From Capronia americana (taxonomy: Eukaryota > Ascomycota > Eurotiomycetes > Chaetothyriales > Herpotrichiellaceae), in NCBI GenBank assembly GCA_016110215.1, contig JADWQD010000009.1, forward strand, positions 1,366,093 through 1,430,092: a stretch of 64,000 nt of DNA, read 5' to 3'. The translations under genes were made by a program, and so were the position numbers. Positions 53,669 through 64,000 of the stretch are shown one piece after another. Within the stretch, counting starts at the first letter, position 1. Every line of letters begins with the position of its first letter. The notes below the pieces were generated by a model that was not told the DNA's origin, made no database searches, and saw only the letters and a program-made list of their open reading frames with translations.

Positions 53669-55916
53669 TTTTGGGGAGTGGAAGACCGGTCGCGGAAGGT
53701 TTCACAGGCTCCTCCGCTCTCGTATCTGACGTATCCGTGTCCCATTAGCAATCCCACACTCCCATGAAATCAGACGGGGGAACGCACTGATCTAGCAATC
53801 AAGGTACTTGGGGTTGCGCTTCGAGACACTTTCAGAAAAAGGCGGTTTTGCGTACTGACCAAGCAGAATCCACAGCGACCCTATACTATCAGGCTTCAGA
53901 CCGACGAGTATAGTCTCTGGGAAAGAAGCGGTCTATCGCGATGCACCGAGCGGGGAAGAGCGTAGTGCGGAGCGCGGGAGCTGTCAGACCCGTGCAATTG
54001 ACTCGAGGACAGCAGGCACGCGTGCGTTGGTCACCGAACCGAATGGCACACCACAAGCAGAGAAGATATGAATGCGGATGGATGTCGCAGGAATAAGAAC
54101 AGCTCCAGCTGGGTATATACGAGTAGGAAGGAAGGAAGAACTCGGTCGGAAGAAGGTTGTCAACTCCGCAGCAGAGACGATCAGCTCGTATGCTGCCGTG
54201 GCCGTTGACCGTGCGCCCAGGAATGCCTGACCTTAGACCCCGGTCTATTGTCTGCTGCTCGGACCAATGTGGTGCCAGGGCTCAATATTCAGGGCCCGTG
54301 GATTGGACAGCTTCCGGCTGGGGGTGTTGCAACACTCGGCAGCGATCAGAGGGCGAAGACGCCAGATGCGGGGAAGTTGGCAGCAGCCAACAGCCATGCA
54401 CTGTGTTTCCCGTCATGCTGCTGGTTGTTTGCTGGATAGGTGCTGACGTCGGTGCCATTGAACCGCCCTCGAGGCTTGTGCGCGCCTTTTTCCCAGCCCT
54501 CGCACTCGCAATATCGGAAAGCTTTCGTCGTTGAGAGCCCCCTTTGACCAGCGGCTTTTGTCACATGCCACAAGACGTTGGTCTCCCTGCTAGCCTACTC
54601 CCAACCAATCGTAAGCGGGACGAGATCCGGAATTGCTTCTGGTGACCGATACCCAACACATCCCCCCCATCGGATATGGGAAACCCAAAGGCTCGTTGGT
54701 CGCGGGAAGATTCGGATCGACTCTTACCACATCAGGTCCCACAAGTAGATCGCGGTAGGGCAAAGCAAAGAGGCAAGAACAAGGAGCCAGGCTGACCAAA
54801 GCATTGCCTAAGAACCGTCAATTAATTTGCTGAACACAGCCTCGTCGCCGTCCGTCTGCAAGGAAATCCTGTACACAGCAAGCTGCGCTCAGCGGTGACC
54901 CAACAATTGACACTGATGTCATTGTTTTGCCCCCCACTTGGTGCTGTCTCCCTCCTGGGAATCACAGGCCAGCCAAGCGCAAAATCCGGGGTAGGGCTAA
55001 TAGTTAAGCCCGCTGCCTAAGCTGCCGCTCTGGGCGCGGCCAAAGGGGCTCCTTGGGCACGCATTCACGCTTCGCTCAGAACCAGCTCATTGTCCGCTGA
55101 AGCTTCTTCACCCACCCCACATTGAGAGCCATACATCCAACGCTATACACCAGCCTCGTCTCGCCGACTCCTACGTACACTGTCTACACTTGATCTGGAA
55201 ATGGATGTTGCTCTGCCTCACCACGACTGCGCCTAACACAGTAGCGTCTTTCCGAAACTTTCCGAGCAAGCTCCTGGGGCTCAGCCGTGTTGGTACGAAG
55301 TGAGCCCGCGCCTGCTGCCGAGGTCAGAAGTGACTGTCCGGACATCGACCGCTGCTCCGGTCAACTTTCCGCAGGGACAATCTTCGGATGCCTCCATGAC
55401 ACGGATCAGGATGCGCCATTTATCTCAGCGCACGGAGGTAGCGGGGCCGATGTCCACTTCAGCCCTGACTTTTCATGCCTCCTGGGCTGTGGAAACCGAA
55501 ACCAGATTACCGACTACTGACCAAGCGGAATCGGAATGAAGCTGGCATAGTCCGATCAACGCTCGTTGAACTAGCTCAACATTTCCTAGCTTCACTCTGA
55601 GAGGAAACTCGGAGGTCGTCTCGGCCTGTTCTCTGTCATGGTGCAGCACCCGGAGCCATGCCAGAGAAATTGTGTCTGAACGAGTTACGACACCACAATT
55701 GGTCAACGGCCTTGCCAAAGTTTGATACTACGTGAGGCGCTCAGCGATGTGAATGAAGCCGAGAGATTGGCGGAACAAATTTCATTCCGGAGCTGCAATC
55801 GCTCCGACCTCCTCTGCCCACACCGTCCGTCTCCCTGCGCATCGTGCACCTGGCCAGATGAGATTTCGTTCTTCCGAGACACAACTGAGCTGAAAGAGAC
55901 AGCGTTCCCATCCCGC
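53669..55916. other. Long region without a supported gene
   Basis: About 2.25 kb between the carrier start and the 3' end of the HD-domain gene. Frames here are short and lack domains, and no tRNA or 5S rRNA pattern was seen. The left part should carry the carrier promoter. Confidence 0.5.
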
Positions 55917-56660
55917 TCACTCTTCGTACTTCTTACATGCGAGCAGCGCCTGCAAGGCCGTCCGGGGGACTGTGTTCGCCCGTTTCGCGGCTGCAAATTC
56001 TTCCTTGTCCTTTCCGTTTCCGTCCAACCCGAACTCAACACCGAAGTCACTGACAAAGTTGTCGTAGGTTGTTTCGGGCTTATAGGCACACAAGCCGCAC
56101 ATGATCTCCAGGAATTCGTCCCGAAAGCCGATTCGAGGGAAGGCCGCCACGATCTCTTTGTATTCATCAATCGTCAGGGCGCCACCGGGAAGGTCGGGCC
56201 CGAAGAAGTCGGCCATGACGCCTAGGTGTGCGAGCGTGACTTCAGCTTCTTTGTGTTGGGCAAACGACGGCGTGGCATGCAGTGCAATCGCATCCCACAT
56301 GAGCTGAATCCGGTGCTTGTCCCATTGGTCCGAGTGATTGTGCTCTTTGAGGTACGTGCGAGCAAGGTTCGCGCTGTCAACCTCGAACCGCTTGTCCTTG
56401 GAGATGAATGTGTGATCCTGTGACCACCCGAGGTCGTGCATGATGTTGCTGTATACGATCAATTCCAGGTCCAACGGCTCGCTGGCCAGGGCTGGCAGTT
56501 TGCGAGACAGAAGCACAGCGAAGTATGCGGCACGGAGGCAATGGTTGACCGTCATTGGTGTGGTGTGTGCTCTGCTGTACTCCAGCGCGGCGGCAATAAG
56601 TGGGGTGACAGGCACACCCAGACCGCTTGGTAGCCTCGGAAGGGAAGGATTGGAAGACAT
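55917..56660 (-). CDS. HD-domain protein, cyanamide hydratase-like
   Basis: Metal-dependent HD-fold enzyme; relatives include fungal cyanamide hydratase and yeast DDI2/DDI3, which convert cyanamide to urea. Single exon, 247 residues. The metal ligands fit H40 (MTVNHCLRA), H75-D76 (SNIMHDLGWS) and D151 (GVMADFFG); H128 lies in DAIALHATPSF, a segment typical of this group. The segment KRFEVDSANLARTYL is also characteristic. Length is close to the family norm. The start is the ATG at 56660. Many members of this family act on unknown substrates, so cyanamide is a hypothesis. It stands alone, with long gene-free stretches on both sides. Confidence 0.9.
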   Translation of the reverse strand: MSSNPSLPRLPSGLGVPVTPLIAAALEYSRAHTTPMTVNHCLRAAYFAVLLSRKLPALASEPLDLELIVYSNIMHDLGWSQDHTFISKDKRFEVDSANLARTYLKEHNHSDQWDKHRIQLMWDAIALHATPSFAQHKEAEVTLAHLGVMADFFGPDLPGGALTIDEYKEIVAAFPRIGFRDEFLEIMCGLCAYKPETTYDNFVSDFGVEFGLDGNGKDKEEFAAAKRANTVPRTALQALLACKKYEE

Positions 56661-57975
56661 GCCGGTGAGTGTGGAGGGAGAAGGTAAGATCGTTGAATGA
56701 ACAGGTCTTTAATGGGTGCAGGTCGCCTTGCTTTCGATTGACGAATATCTTTGCTTCAGAGGTCCATTATGCTCGAAAATGGCAACTCTGCCTCTTATAT
56801 GCTAAAGCAGGGGCAATGCTTCCCGCTGTCTTCGTCAACCGTGCCGCCGGACAGCCCCCTTCGAAGACTCAGTAGTACCGGAAGCGATATGGATTTCTAA
56901 CCATCAATGCCACATCAAAGCAACCATTGATCCGGTTGCGACGATGCATAGGGAAAGGTATCCTTTTGATTTGATGGGTTTTAGCCATTTCCCCGACCTG
57001 GACCAAGAGAAAGACTTCGCTAAACCGCGTAGTCGTCGAAAAGGGCGACACAACCATCTTCAGCGGCCATTCATGCAGCTTTGTGCATTCCACATGTCCC
57101 CGGATGATCGACATCTTCTCACATGGCGGCCGTATGATTTCTTCTGCGCCACGAAGCCAATACGAAGGTTTGACTTATGATGTTCTCTATGGAAACGAAC
57201 GAATCCCACAAGGCTGCGATATGCGTGCCTCGTGGGCCAGCCCCATCACAACATCGAGTGATACGCTACCAAGTTTAACAAAGAAGCAACCCAAGATGGC
57301 TGTCTTTCCCCCTGGGGAAATACAGCTGAAAACAGATACGGACCCCTCATTCCTTTGGGCCCACAGCAGCCAAGTTGCACGACATCGCAACCTTGTCGGC
57401 TTGCAGCCAGGCGTCCAGCACTCGGCCCGCTAAACGAAGCACGAATACCAATACAATGGAACCAACCTGATCCGTGAGAGTTCGTCGTCGTTTGAGGGAT
57501 TGCAACCCGCGTCAAGCAGCCACAACTGAACGCCATTCTACGGCGATGTTTTGACGAGCTCTCAGATCATCAGTGAAGAACTCGATGGACAGCGGGACTA
57601 ATCAGACGGCCGTCTCAATCGACGACTATTCATTCCTGCCACGAGCAAGTACATCCTTGACATGCTTGCAATGACCCGATCGATCTGTTCAATAAAAGAG
57701 GACGAAACGAACACAGGCATGAGCCCAGTTTAAACCCTGCGGCCTTTACATTCTCCGACCAAAGTTCTTCAATACTGTGATTCCGAGCTGCACCGTCGAC
57801 CTATACCTTCTATCTAGGCTCCAGTCTAAAAGTCGAGAAGCGCGTTCCCTCGCAACAAGTCCGCCGCACCATTACTGTACTTTTTCCACTGTATACAGGA
57901 CCAGTCCTGGCAGCGGATAGCGAATATGCATGTTCCCGAGCTCAATATCAACGCATTCCAATCTGGCGGAGTTAG
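56661..57975. other. Long region without a supported gene
   Basis: About 1.3 kb. Frames on both strands (for example 56944-57180 and 57083-57433, plus strand) have no recognisable domains. The left part is the promoter of the HD-domain gene; the right part may contain unrecognised 5' exons of the segment at 57976-58213. Confidence 0.45.
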
Positions 57976-58213
57976 CATCACAACGATGCCCCACCATCAC
58001 AGATCCTCATCCCCGGCCCGCGGTACATCCCGGGGAACTACTACCACCAGGTCAATCTCGGAGCGTCAGTCACGAACACGTGAGCTACCTGCCCTTGTCC
58101 TTTCATTCCGGCGCAAGCAATCTAACAGCGCTGTCGATGCTGTCAGAGGCGCCCCAGGGTGCTCGGAGGCTGAGATCGCGGCCATCACGTTCGGACAGAT
58201 CACACTGCGTTGA
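57976..58213 (+). CDS. Spliced 3' segment of a small unrecognised protein
   Basis: Exons 57976-58079 and 58147-58213 are separated by a 67-nt intron with a strong donor (GTGAGC), a CTAAC branch site and a TCAG acceptor. The joined frame reads HHNDAPPSQILIPGPRYIPG, then NYYHQVNLGASVTN, then TGAPGCSEAEIAAITFGQIT, and stops after LR. Composition looks natural. The frame is closed directly upstream by a TAG that could be part of an acceptor (GTTAG), so at least one earlier exon is needed; I found none that is convincing. The ATG at 57927 opens a different frame. I do not recognise the protein; the spliced part is 56 residues. Confidence 0.4.
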
Positions 58214-58919
58214 AGGAGAGCGTGGAGAACAGCCGTGCGCCGTCCTTAAGGGGTCCGAGTTCTTGATGCCAGAGTCGAGGGATATGACTGTTTGGGTGTG
58301 TTTATGATTTTGAGACCCGGAGACTTAGCGCGACGGAAAACCCGACAGTTCTGAAGGAAAGGAGGCGGAATTGCATGTACATGTACAGTACGAGTTATGT
58401 GCGTAGTCTGCTAACTTGAAGGCAGGATCAGGTACAGTACGTTCCTATGTACCGGGGTCAATCCCCTAGTCACTTACAAGTCTGGGAAGAGAGAACGGGA
58501 CAAGTGGGAGGATTCAACTGAGGGCAATCATTCTGCTACTTCCGTGGTAGGGTGGCACGGGGGCTTAAATAGGGTAGGGCGTCCCGGATTAGTCTTTCAG
58601 AACTTCTGCGATTGTGGGTCCGGGATTGATTCGTTCTCTCCTTCTCCCCCTCTCTCCCTCTCTCACTCTCAGTTCTACTCAATGGCAGAACGGCATGGGG
58701 GGAATTTCTCATTACAGTATATGGTATGGAAATCGGCTGGTCTGGCAAGGAGAGGGCAACGGTTTCTAAGAGCCTGCATTGTACGGTGCATAACTGCAGT
58801 ACAGTAACTAACTACCATACTCCTATGACTGACTCTCTGGTTGGCTGGCACACACTCCGGGCCCATCACCAAGATAAATACTTGTTACGTACCGCGCAAG
58901 CCCCTCCTCCTCCGCGGCT
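58214..58919. other. Intergenic, no supported gene
   Basis: About 700 bp with many GTAC words (for example GTACATGTACAGTACG at 58377-58392) and a CTCTCC repeat at about 58635-58670. No coding segment is supported. Confidence 0.5.
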
Positions 58920-59630
58920 TTACGGAAACACATGGGCTGGCAATCTCTTCCCATTGGCATCATACCTCTGTTTCAAGACGGTATCAAACGCGCCATCGAT
59001 GTCCCTGGGCTCGAAATCCAAGCCCAACCCGCCCAGGGTGAGCACGTCCAACCCATAGTTCTGCTTGATCCAATGGGCCACCATGTCCATCCCCGCCACC
59101 GCGCCGCTGCCGGTCCAGATATTGCCGTCGACGACCCACTTCTTCTCCTTGGTCCAGTTGACCTTGGGGAACTGCTCCTTGGTCCAATAGTACTCGACGT
59201 TGTTGATCGTGGCGGTGCGGCCGTCGAGCACGCCCGTAGCGGCCAGGACCGCCGCGCCCGTACACGTGGTGAAGACAGGCTTCCCCGCCGCGACGTGCCG
59301 GCGGATGAAGTCGGCGTACGCGGGCGGCAGGGTGAAGCCGACCGGGTTGGGCCCGCCGAGCAGCAGGGCGTCCAGCTCCGGCGGGTTGTCGATGGTCGCG
59401 GTCGGCACGATGGTGACGGCGCTGGTGAGCAGTTGCACGGGCTCGAGCGTCTGGCCGATGTGGTGGAAGACAAAATCCGGGGCTTTCGCGAGGGTGCGCT
59501 CGTCGATCGGGGTGAAGTATTTGATCGCGTTGAGGATCGCTTGCGAGCCCGAGTTGAGCAGGTCGAAGGGCCCGAACACGTCGATGGCCTGGTAGTCGTA
59601 GACTAGGGCGCCGAAGTGGAAGGGGGCCAT
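58920..59630 (-). CDS. DJ-1/PfpI family protein
   Basis: Class I glutamine amidotransferase-like fold. Single exon, 236 residues. The nucleophile cysteine is C123 in VFTTCTGAAVLAATGVLDG, and D17 of AIDVFGPFDLL is the acidic partner typical of the isocyanide hydratase-like branch. LDALLLGGPNP and WTGSGAVAGMDMVAHWI match the fold. Fungal members include putative isonitrile hydratases and transcription-regulator-like proteins without a helix-turn-helix; no DNA-binding domain is present here. The reverse strand holds a long overlapping frame, which is a shadow of GC-rich codons. The substrate cannot be told from sequence. Confidence 0.93.
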   Translation of the reverse strand: MAPFHFGALVYDYQAIDVFGPFDLLNSGSQAILNAIKYFTPIDERTLAKAPDFVFHHIGQTLEPVQLLTSAVTIVPTATIDNPPELDALLLGGPNPVGFTLPPAYADFIRRHVAAGKPVFTTCTGAAVLAATGVLDGRTATINNVEYYWTKEQFPKVNWTKEKKWVVDGNIWTGSGAVAGMDMVAHWIKQNYGLDVLTLGGLGLDFEPRDIDGAFDTVLKQRYDANGKRLPAHVFP

Positions 59631-62031
59631 TGTGTCGATGTGAAGACTTGGGATCGTGCTGATAAAGTAAAGTACTGGATGCTGGTGTTGAGATCAAGTG
59701 CTAGAGCGGATGTATGACAACGTGTACAGTAGAGTTCTGCACGCCTTGGTTCAGGTTGGTTTGAGCACGACCTTCCTTCATCCCTCGATGCCATGGCAGA
59801 GTTCTCTTTTTAAACACAACAGCTCGGGTCCTCCCCTCTCAATGGCATTTGTCAGCCAGGGATTCATGAGCGATGGAATTACTGTTCACTTCTGGACTCA
59901 GGGTTTCACAACGCGTTACCAGTCAGCCAGGCAGGCAGACACGTATGTTCCCACGTACATAGTACGTCGTGGGTAAGGTACTTTTGCGGGGGTCGGACTA
60001 AGCTCGATTGAGCCGCATTGCCGTTTTAGGCCATGAATCCGCATTGGGAAATATGGATACCGGGGGTCACTCAAGCAGGGCGTGTCTAAGCACTGGACGG
60101 GGATGGGGTACGAGTACATAGTGTTTACTGAATGTCGGACTGATCATTAGTCCGTTACGTATTTCCTGGCATTACTAAGTCAGTAAGTGACGGTGCAAAG
60201 GGGCTGACGTGGAGAGATTCTCACGACCGTGATGCTTTGACGGCTAGATTACTACTTTACAAAAACATGTCCGGGTTGAGCAGAAAGCCCGCGACCTACG
60301 CAGTTAATGACTAGTATAGTACGTCGTTGGCTTCACCGCAGACACAGTAACATAATGCCTCGAGTAACATGTCCTGTACAGTAATGTCTTCTTTCGGACC
60401 ATTCTTCCCCCCTCTACCCGCAGACAGTTCTTCTCCCTCTACCCACAGACAGGGTATTGGGTTCCCGAAAAGCCCCTGTTCGGGTCGAACGTCAAATACT
60501 TACTTTACATGAACGAGCACCCACCCGAGCCACATCATTGTGAATCACTGCCTCCGCTTCTCAGCTTCCACACTTCTCCAGGCGCCCAGCTAGAGATGCT
60601 GCGCGACGTCAGCCCGGACTTGGAATTACTGTCGTGTATTCCTGCAACAAAGGCCCACAGGTCTCGGCTGACAAATGATTCGATTCGAGGTCGACTCGGG
60701 GAATCTGGCCCGTCAGTTCGGTCCTCCTCCCCCGGAACGAGAATGAGAATGAGGCCGAACGACTCGAAGTTGGATAAGCCCACGTCTGTAACTAAGCTGG
60801 GACGCCAGAGAGCTGGACACGACGGGTTCGATCGCGCACCATAAAGAGGAGGCTGTATGTACATAGTCGTCATGGTCCAGTCCAGCATTGTCTCGCACTT
60901 ACGGATTCGAAGCTCCTGGGAAACGATATGATCAGCCTTGGCTAGTATGTGTCAGGAAATCGTGAGTGCGTTCCTGGACATCGGATTCAGAGGTGACTCG
61001 AAGAACATCTTGTGCGGGATTGTGTCGGGACCAGGCCCGGATGAGCCACGGACAATGTAGCAGAGGAATAGGCGTATATTCTGAATGCCATGGCACCGGA
61101 AACCATAATCACGAGATCTGTCACACGATCACGTGTCAAGGGTCGGCTTAGGGTAATATTAAGAATTTAAGCATCAGAAAGGACTTTCAAGACGTTATGA
61201 CAAACATCATTTAGACAGGCTCGCTCCTGACCAAGAGGAATGAGGTCGACGAGGACAGACGACATGGGAGCAGGATCTGGCGGACCCTGAAAAATGCCCA
61301 GCAGGGGCGATTATTTCAAGTCCCAAGGCTTGTTGTCAAACTGCACACAGGGCTTCTTGGCAGTGGAAAGGCCCCAAGTCCAATAGACAGTAAGGAGTAC
61401 AATGATGGAGCTGTTTCGCAATTATGGGGGTCGACGCCCAGATACTCGTATTCTCACGCCCAGCCTCGCCAGGTGGTGGGGTGGTTGGCTAGCGGCGTCT
61501 GGATGCAGCCCCCTGAAGTTATCTGCGGCGTGGGGGCCATCGACCTCAGGTTTGACATGCCGCCAGCCACGGAACAGAATACTCATGCACACGAGACAGC
61601 CGTGCTGCTTGCAGCCTATTGTACTGCGGTATACATGGCATAGATTTCTTGCCAAATTGCAGGTATGTTGATGTCATTTCGACGGCCTAGGACTTGGAGC
61701 GTCTACTCGCTGAGGCTACTCCCTCCATACAAGCGATCTCGACTCGCATTTGCTCGCCCACGACTGTTGGGTCGTATATCGTTGTCGCAGCACGGGGTAC
61801 TGGTATGGAAGTAGACTGCGCAGAGTGCGACTGGGCAAAGGGGCAAGGGGCCTGAGAGCGACGGAGGGTTCTCCTATTCTATGTGATTGATGGCCATGGG
61901 CGAGGCTGAGAGCCGACATTCTACAATAAAAGCAGTCTACCTCTCGGTGCTGTAGAGCACATTTCTACCGGCTGCTCGGGTCTGCACTTCCTACCGATCT
62001 AACCGACTACATAGTATTCGAGTCATTCAAG
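59631..62031. other. Long region without a supported gene
   Basis: About 2.4 kb. The frame at 60509-60844 (+) begins with an ATG and has a plausible composition but no domain or family I know. A tandem pair lies at 60402-60452. The right end is the promoter of the surface-protein gene. Confidence 0.5.
60402..60452. repeat. Two-copy pyrimidine-rich tandem repeat
   Basis: Units 60402-60427 (26 bp) and 60428-60452 (25 bp) both run from TTCTT to CAGACAG with two or three differences. Confidence 0.85.
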
Positions 62032-63019
62032 ATGGCTTGCATCCGGGCACTGGTACTAGTGGTGTCGCTGCTCTGGCAACAGGTCGCCGCCCAGGACGGA
62101 GAGAACAACTTCGTCATCCCCACCGGGCGGACCACGTATGAGGTAACCGCGGGCCAGCCGCTCACGGTCGAGTGGACCAATCCATCGTCCAGCACCGTCA
62201 CGATCAAGCTACAGGTTCGTGGAGGGTCAATGAATGCTACTTGTTTGACTGCAGACGATACATAGCTAACGCAGGACTCTAGCAAGAACCCCCCACCACT
62301 CCGGACGGCGGGATTATTCTTACCAGTGAGCGCTACCAATAACTTGAGCATGCCGCCGTCGAACTGACCTTGTATTAGCAGGAATTCCAGCATCTACCTT
62401 GACCGCGACCTTGACTATTCCTGCTGCCGAGGATCTCAATTCCTCCCTGTACGTCTTAGAGATCATTGACGACATCGATCCAAACAACCACAATTTCTCG
62501 CCCAACTTTTCCATCGACCTCGTAACGGGTTCGGCGTCGACCTCAACTTCGGAGACTCTAGTGACGTCGTCCACCCCCATCACGACAAGCACCTACGACG
62601 ATAGCGGGCCTGGTACTAAAAGGTCGGAAACCTCCGGAGCCCCCAGCACCGCTGACCAGACAGGCACCTCCGAGAGCAACGGAGACAGGCCGGCCCTCTC
62701 CACAGAGTTGATCGTGGTCATTGCGATCAGTGGAGCTGTAGGGGTCTTCGTGGTCGGTGCGGGGTGGTTTTTTATGTTGCGCCGGTATCGCAAAGGAAAG
62801 AAGATGTGGGACACGGCACTGAACGCCGTCGAAGAAAGCCATACCAACGGGCTTAGTTTCACAGTCGAACCGGCCCAAGATCGGTTTGGCCGCGACAGGG
62901 AAGGTTCAGGCCACGACACCGACCGAACCGACAGGTCAGAGGTACCGGTGTCGTACAGGCTGAGGGGCACGATGACGCCCAGTTCGCATGAGCTGTTGTC
63001 CATGTTGCGTACCGTGTGA
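62032..63019 (+). CDS. Kre9/Knh1-like single-pass surface protein
   Basis: Exons 62032-62214, 62283-62325 and 62379-63019 join in frame to 288 residues. A signal peptide (ending VAAQ) is followed by an Ig-like domain of the Kre9/Knh1 N-terminal type (YEVTAGQPLTVEWTNPSSST, later SLYVLEIIDD), a Ser/Thr-rich stalk likely to be O-glycosylated, one membrane helix (LIVVIAISGAVGVFVVGAGWFF), a basic stop-transfer (RRYRKGKK) and a cytosolic tail of about 75 residues. Such proteins may sense or organise the cell wall. Exon 2 encodes only 14 codons (QEPPTTPDGGIIL). The exon 3 acceptor is a tandem TAG-CAG, so two forms differing by one residue are possible (T-G-I-P or R-I-P). The role is inferred. Confidence 0.85.
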
Positions 63020-63704
63020 AGCATAGGAGGTGGCAACAGGGAGTGCAGGCACACCCTATACATATATCTCGACCACCAACGTACGTAGCTTGCAAGCACA
63101 GAGCGCATTTCCGTGGTACATAGAATATCCACACTCGCTGTGCCTGGCCCATCTGTCCAATTCAGGGCGAGCTAGGTTAGGGAAGTAGCCACGACAGAGA
63201 ACCAATCTTATCTAGGTCATCACAGCTCCCTCAGCCTGATCTTAAGTCCATGTGTCCACCAGCTTTTGTCCTGAGGAATTGTCCCCTGGGAACCCAAGCG
63301 ACTCAGGAAAGAACTCTCGGAAATTCACCGCGGAATCAACAGTCGGGCGTCCAAATTAAGAAATGGTGCATGGGATGGCGCATGTCACAAAGTCAGGCAG
63401 CATGCCCTCATCATGTCGAAGCAGCTGAGCGACATAACCAGAGGCGGATTTCCCGACAATAACTTTACATCTCAACACGAGTTGCAGGGAAATTTCCCGC
63501 CGAATTTGGCGGTTGCCGCCGCCGCTATGGAGGTGGTTTCCCCCGTTTCTAAGAACGCTACCCTGGTCCTTCCCATCCCCGACTGACTTCCCACTCATGA
63601 AGGCCTTCGGCGGGACCAGAAACAGTCCCTTTAGAAACAACAAGGGAGTCGTCCATCCCTTGGAAGAATGGTGAAGAGGACTATAACGTGATGACTGTGC
63701 TTTG
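63020..63704. other. Intergenic between convergent genes
   Basis: About 685 bp, no gene supported. A minus-strand frame at 63356-63643 has no recognisable domain. Confidence 0.5.
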
Positions 63705-64000
63705 CTAATGTTGTTGCGTTGTGCTGTTGCCTGCTGCAGAGGGCCAATTCGCTACGAAGGCGACAAGGACCGAAAGATACCTGGGGTATGTACTTAGCAG
63801 ACAGATCGATTGGATGAGCCAGTCATGAGGCAGAGACTCACGCTGCCATGGCCGCAAAGATCTCCGCGTTCCTGCTCTTTGTGCCAACCGCCAACACAAA
63901 GGCGAAGACGAAGGCAAAGATCCCTAAGACGATCAATATAACGGCATGACTCGTCAGGAAATGGAGCGCGAAGATTGGTCCGACCAGCAGCAGGATTGCC
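63705..64000 (-). CDS. DUF6594-like membrane protein, 3' end (cut by the window edge)
   Basis: Two exons on the minus strand: 63842 to beyond 64000, and 63705-63780, joined by GTGAGT and CCAG borders in frame. The visible 78 residues contain two hydrophobic helices (ILLLVGPIFALHF, then VILIVLGIFAFVFAFVLAV), followed by KSRNAEIFAAMAAYLSVLVAFV and a short Ser/Thr/Gln tail. This is the typical C-terminal pattern of fungal DUF6594 proteins: two helices, then a segment like AxxAAYxAVLxVF. Their role is unknown; many sit in accessory regions. The N-terminal part lies outside the window. Confidence 0.75.

Noticed and set aside
58932..59606. Long plus-strand frame opposite the DJ-1/PfpI gene
   Set aside because: Shadow of GC-rich codons; the minus strand has the catalytic Cys motif.
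60509..60844. Plus-strand frame of 111 residues starting with ATG
   Set aside because: Plausible composition, but no domain, intron or neighbour evidence; kept only as a note.
60820..60845. GGTTCGATC resembling a tRNA B-box
   Set aside because: The T stem does not pair and there is no matching A-box at the right distance.

Overview
This window is nuclear DNA of a filamentous ascomycete (Pezizomycotina). The genes carry short introns of about 50-110 nt, with donors such as GTAAGT or GTATGT and branch sites like CTAAC. They are spread over both strands without operons, and the families are fungal: an SIT-type siderophore transporter, an RDS1-like ferritin-fold protein, NudE, MED13, CTR86/ataxin-10 and a DUF6594-like membrane protein. 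A Eurotiomycetes-like or Chaetothyriales-like host would fit, but I cannot place it from sequence alone. One assembly gap (N run) lies at 41323-41417.

Left part (1-30 kb): mostly housekeeping genes. In order these are an OST3/OST6 subunit of oligosaccharyltransferase, an RGG-box protein, ATG7, dCMP deaminase and NudE. Next comes a patch of small-molecule enzymes: two divergent short-chain dehydrogenases, an HSL-type alpha/beta hydrolase and an isochorismatase-like hydrolase (12.0-18.8 kb). Conserved genes then resume: ENP2/NOL10, MED13, the siderophore transporter (with an exact SREA-type GATA site upstream) and the mitochondrial FtsJ-type methyltransferase MRM2.

Middle part (30-48.8 kb): accessory in character. 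It holds two F-box-like proteins of similar design, a broken zinc-finger-like gene, the secreted RDS1-like protein, a 2-oxoglutarate/Fe(II) oxygenase, an octamer minisatellite ending in the assembly gap, a multi-pass membrane protein, an orphan pair of exons, a three-finger C2H2 protein, and a decayed ORF that joins a patatin-like motif to an Hsp70-like motif around a perfect hairpin. Long stretches here carry no recognisable gene.

Right part (48.8-64 kb): CTR86/ataxin-10, an oxoglutarate/malate-type mitochondrial carrier, an HD-domain cyanamide-hydratase-like protein, a DJ-1/PfpI protein, a Kre9/Knh1-like single-pass cell-surface protein, and the 3' end of a DUF6594-like membrane protein cut by the window edge. 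A short spliced coding segment of unknown function lies at 57976-58213.

The exon models below were checked by hand for GT-AG (or GC-AG) borders and for a continuous reading frame. The best candidates for something new are the four-enzyme patch at 12-18.8 kb and the short unrecognised spliced proteins. No family assignment was confirmed by database search.
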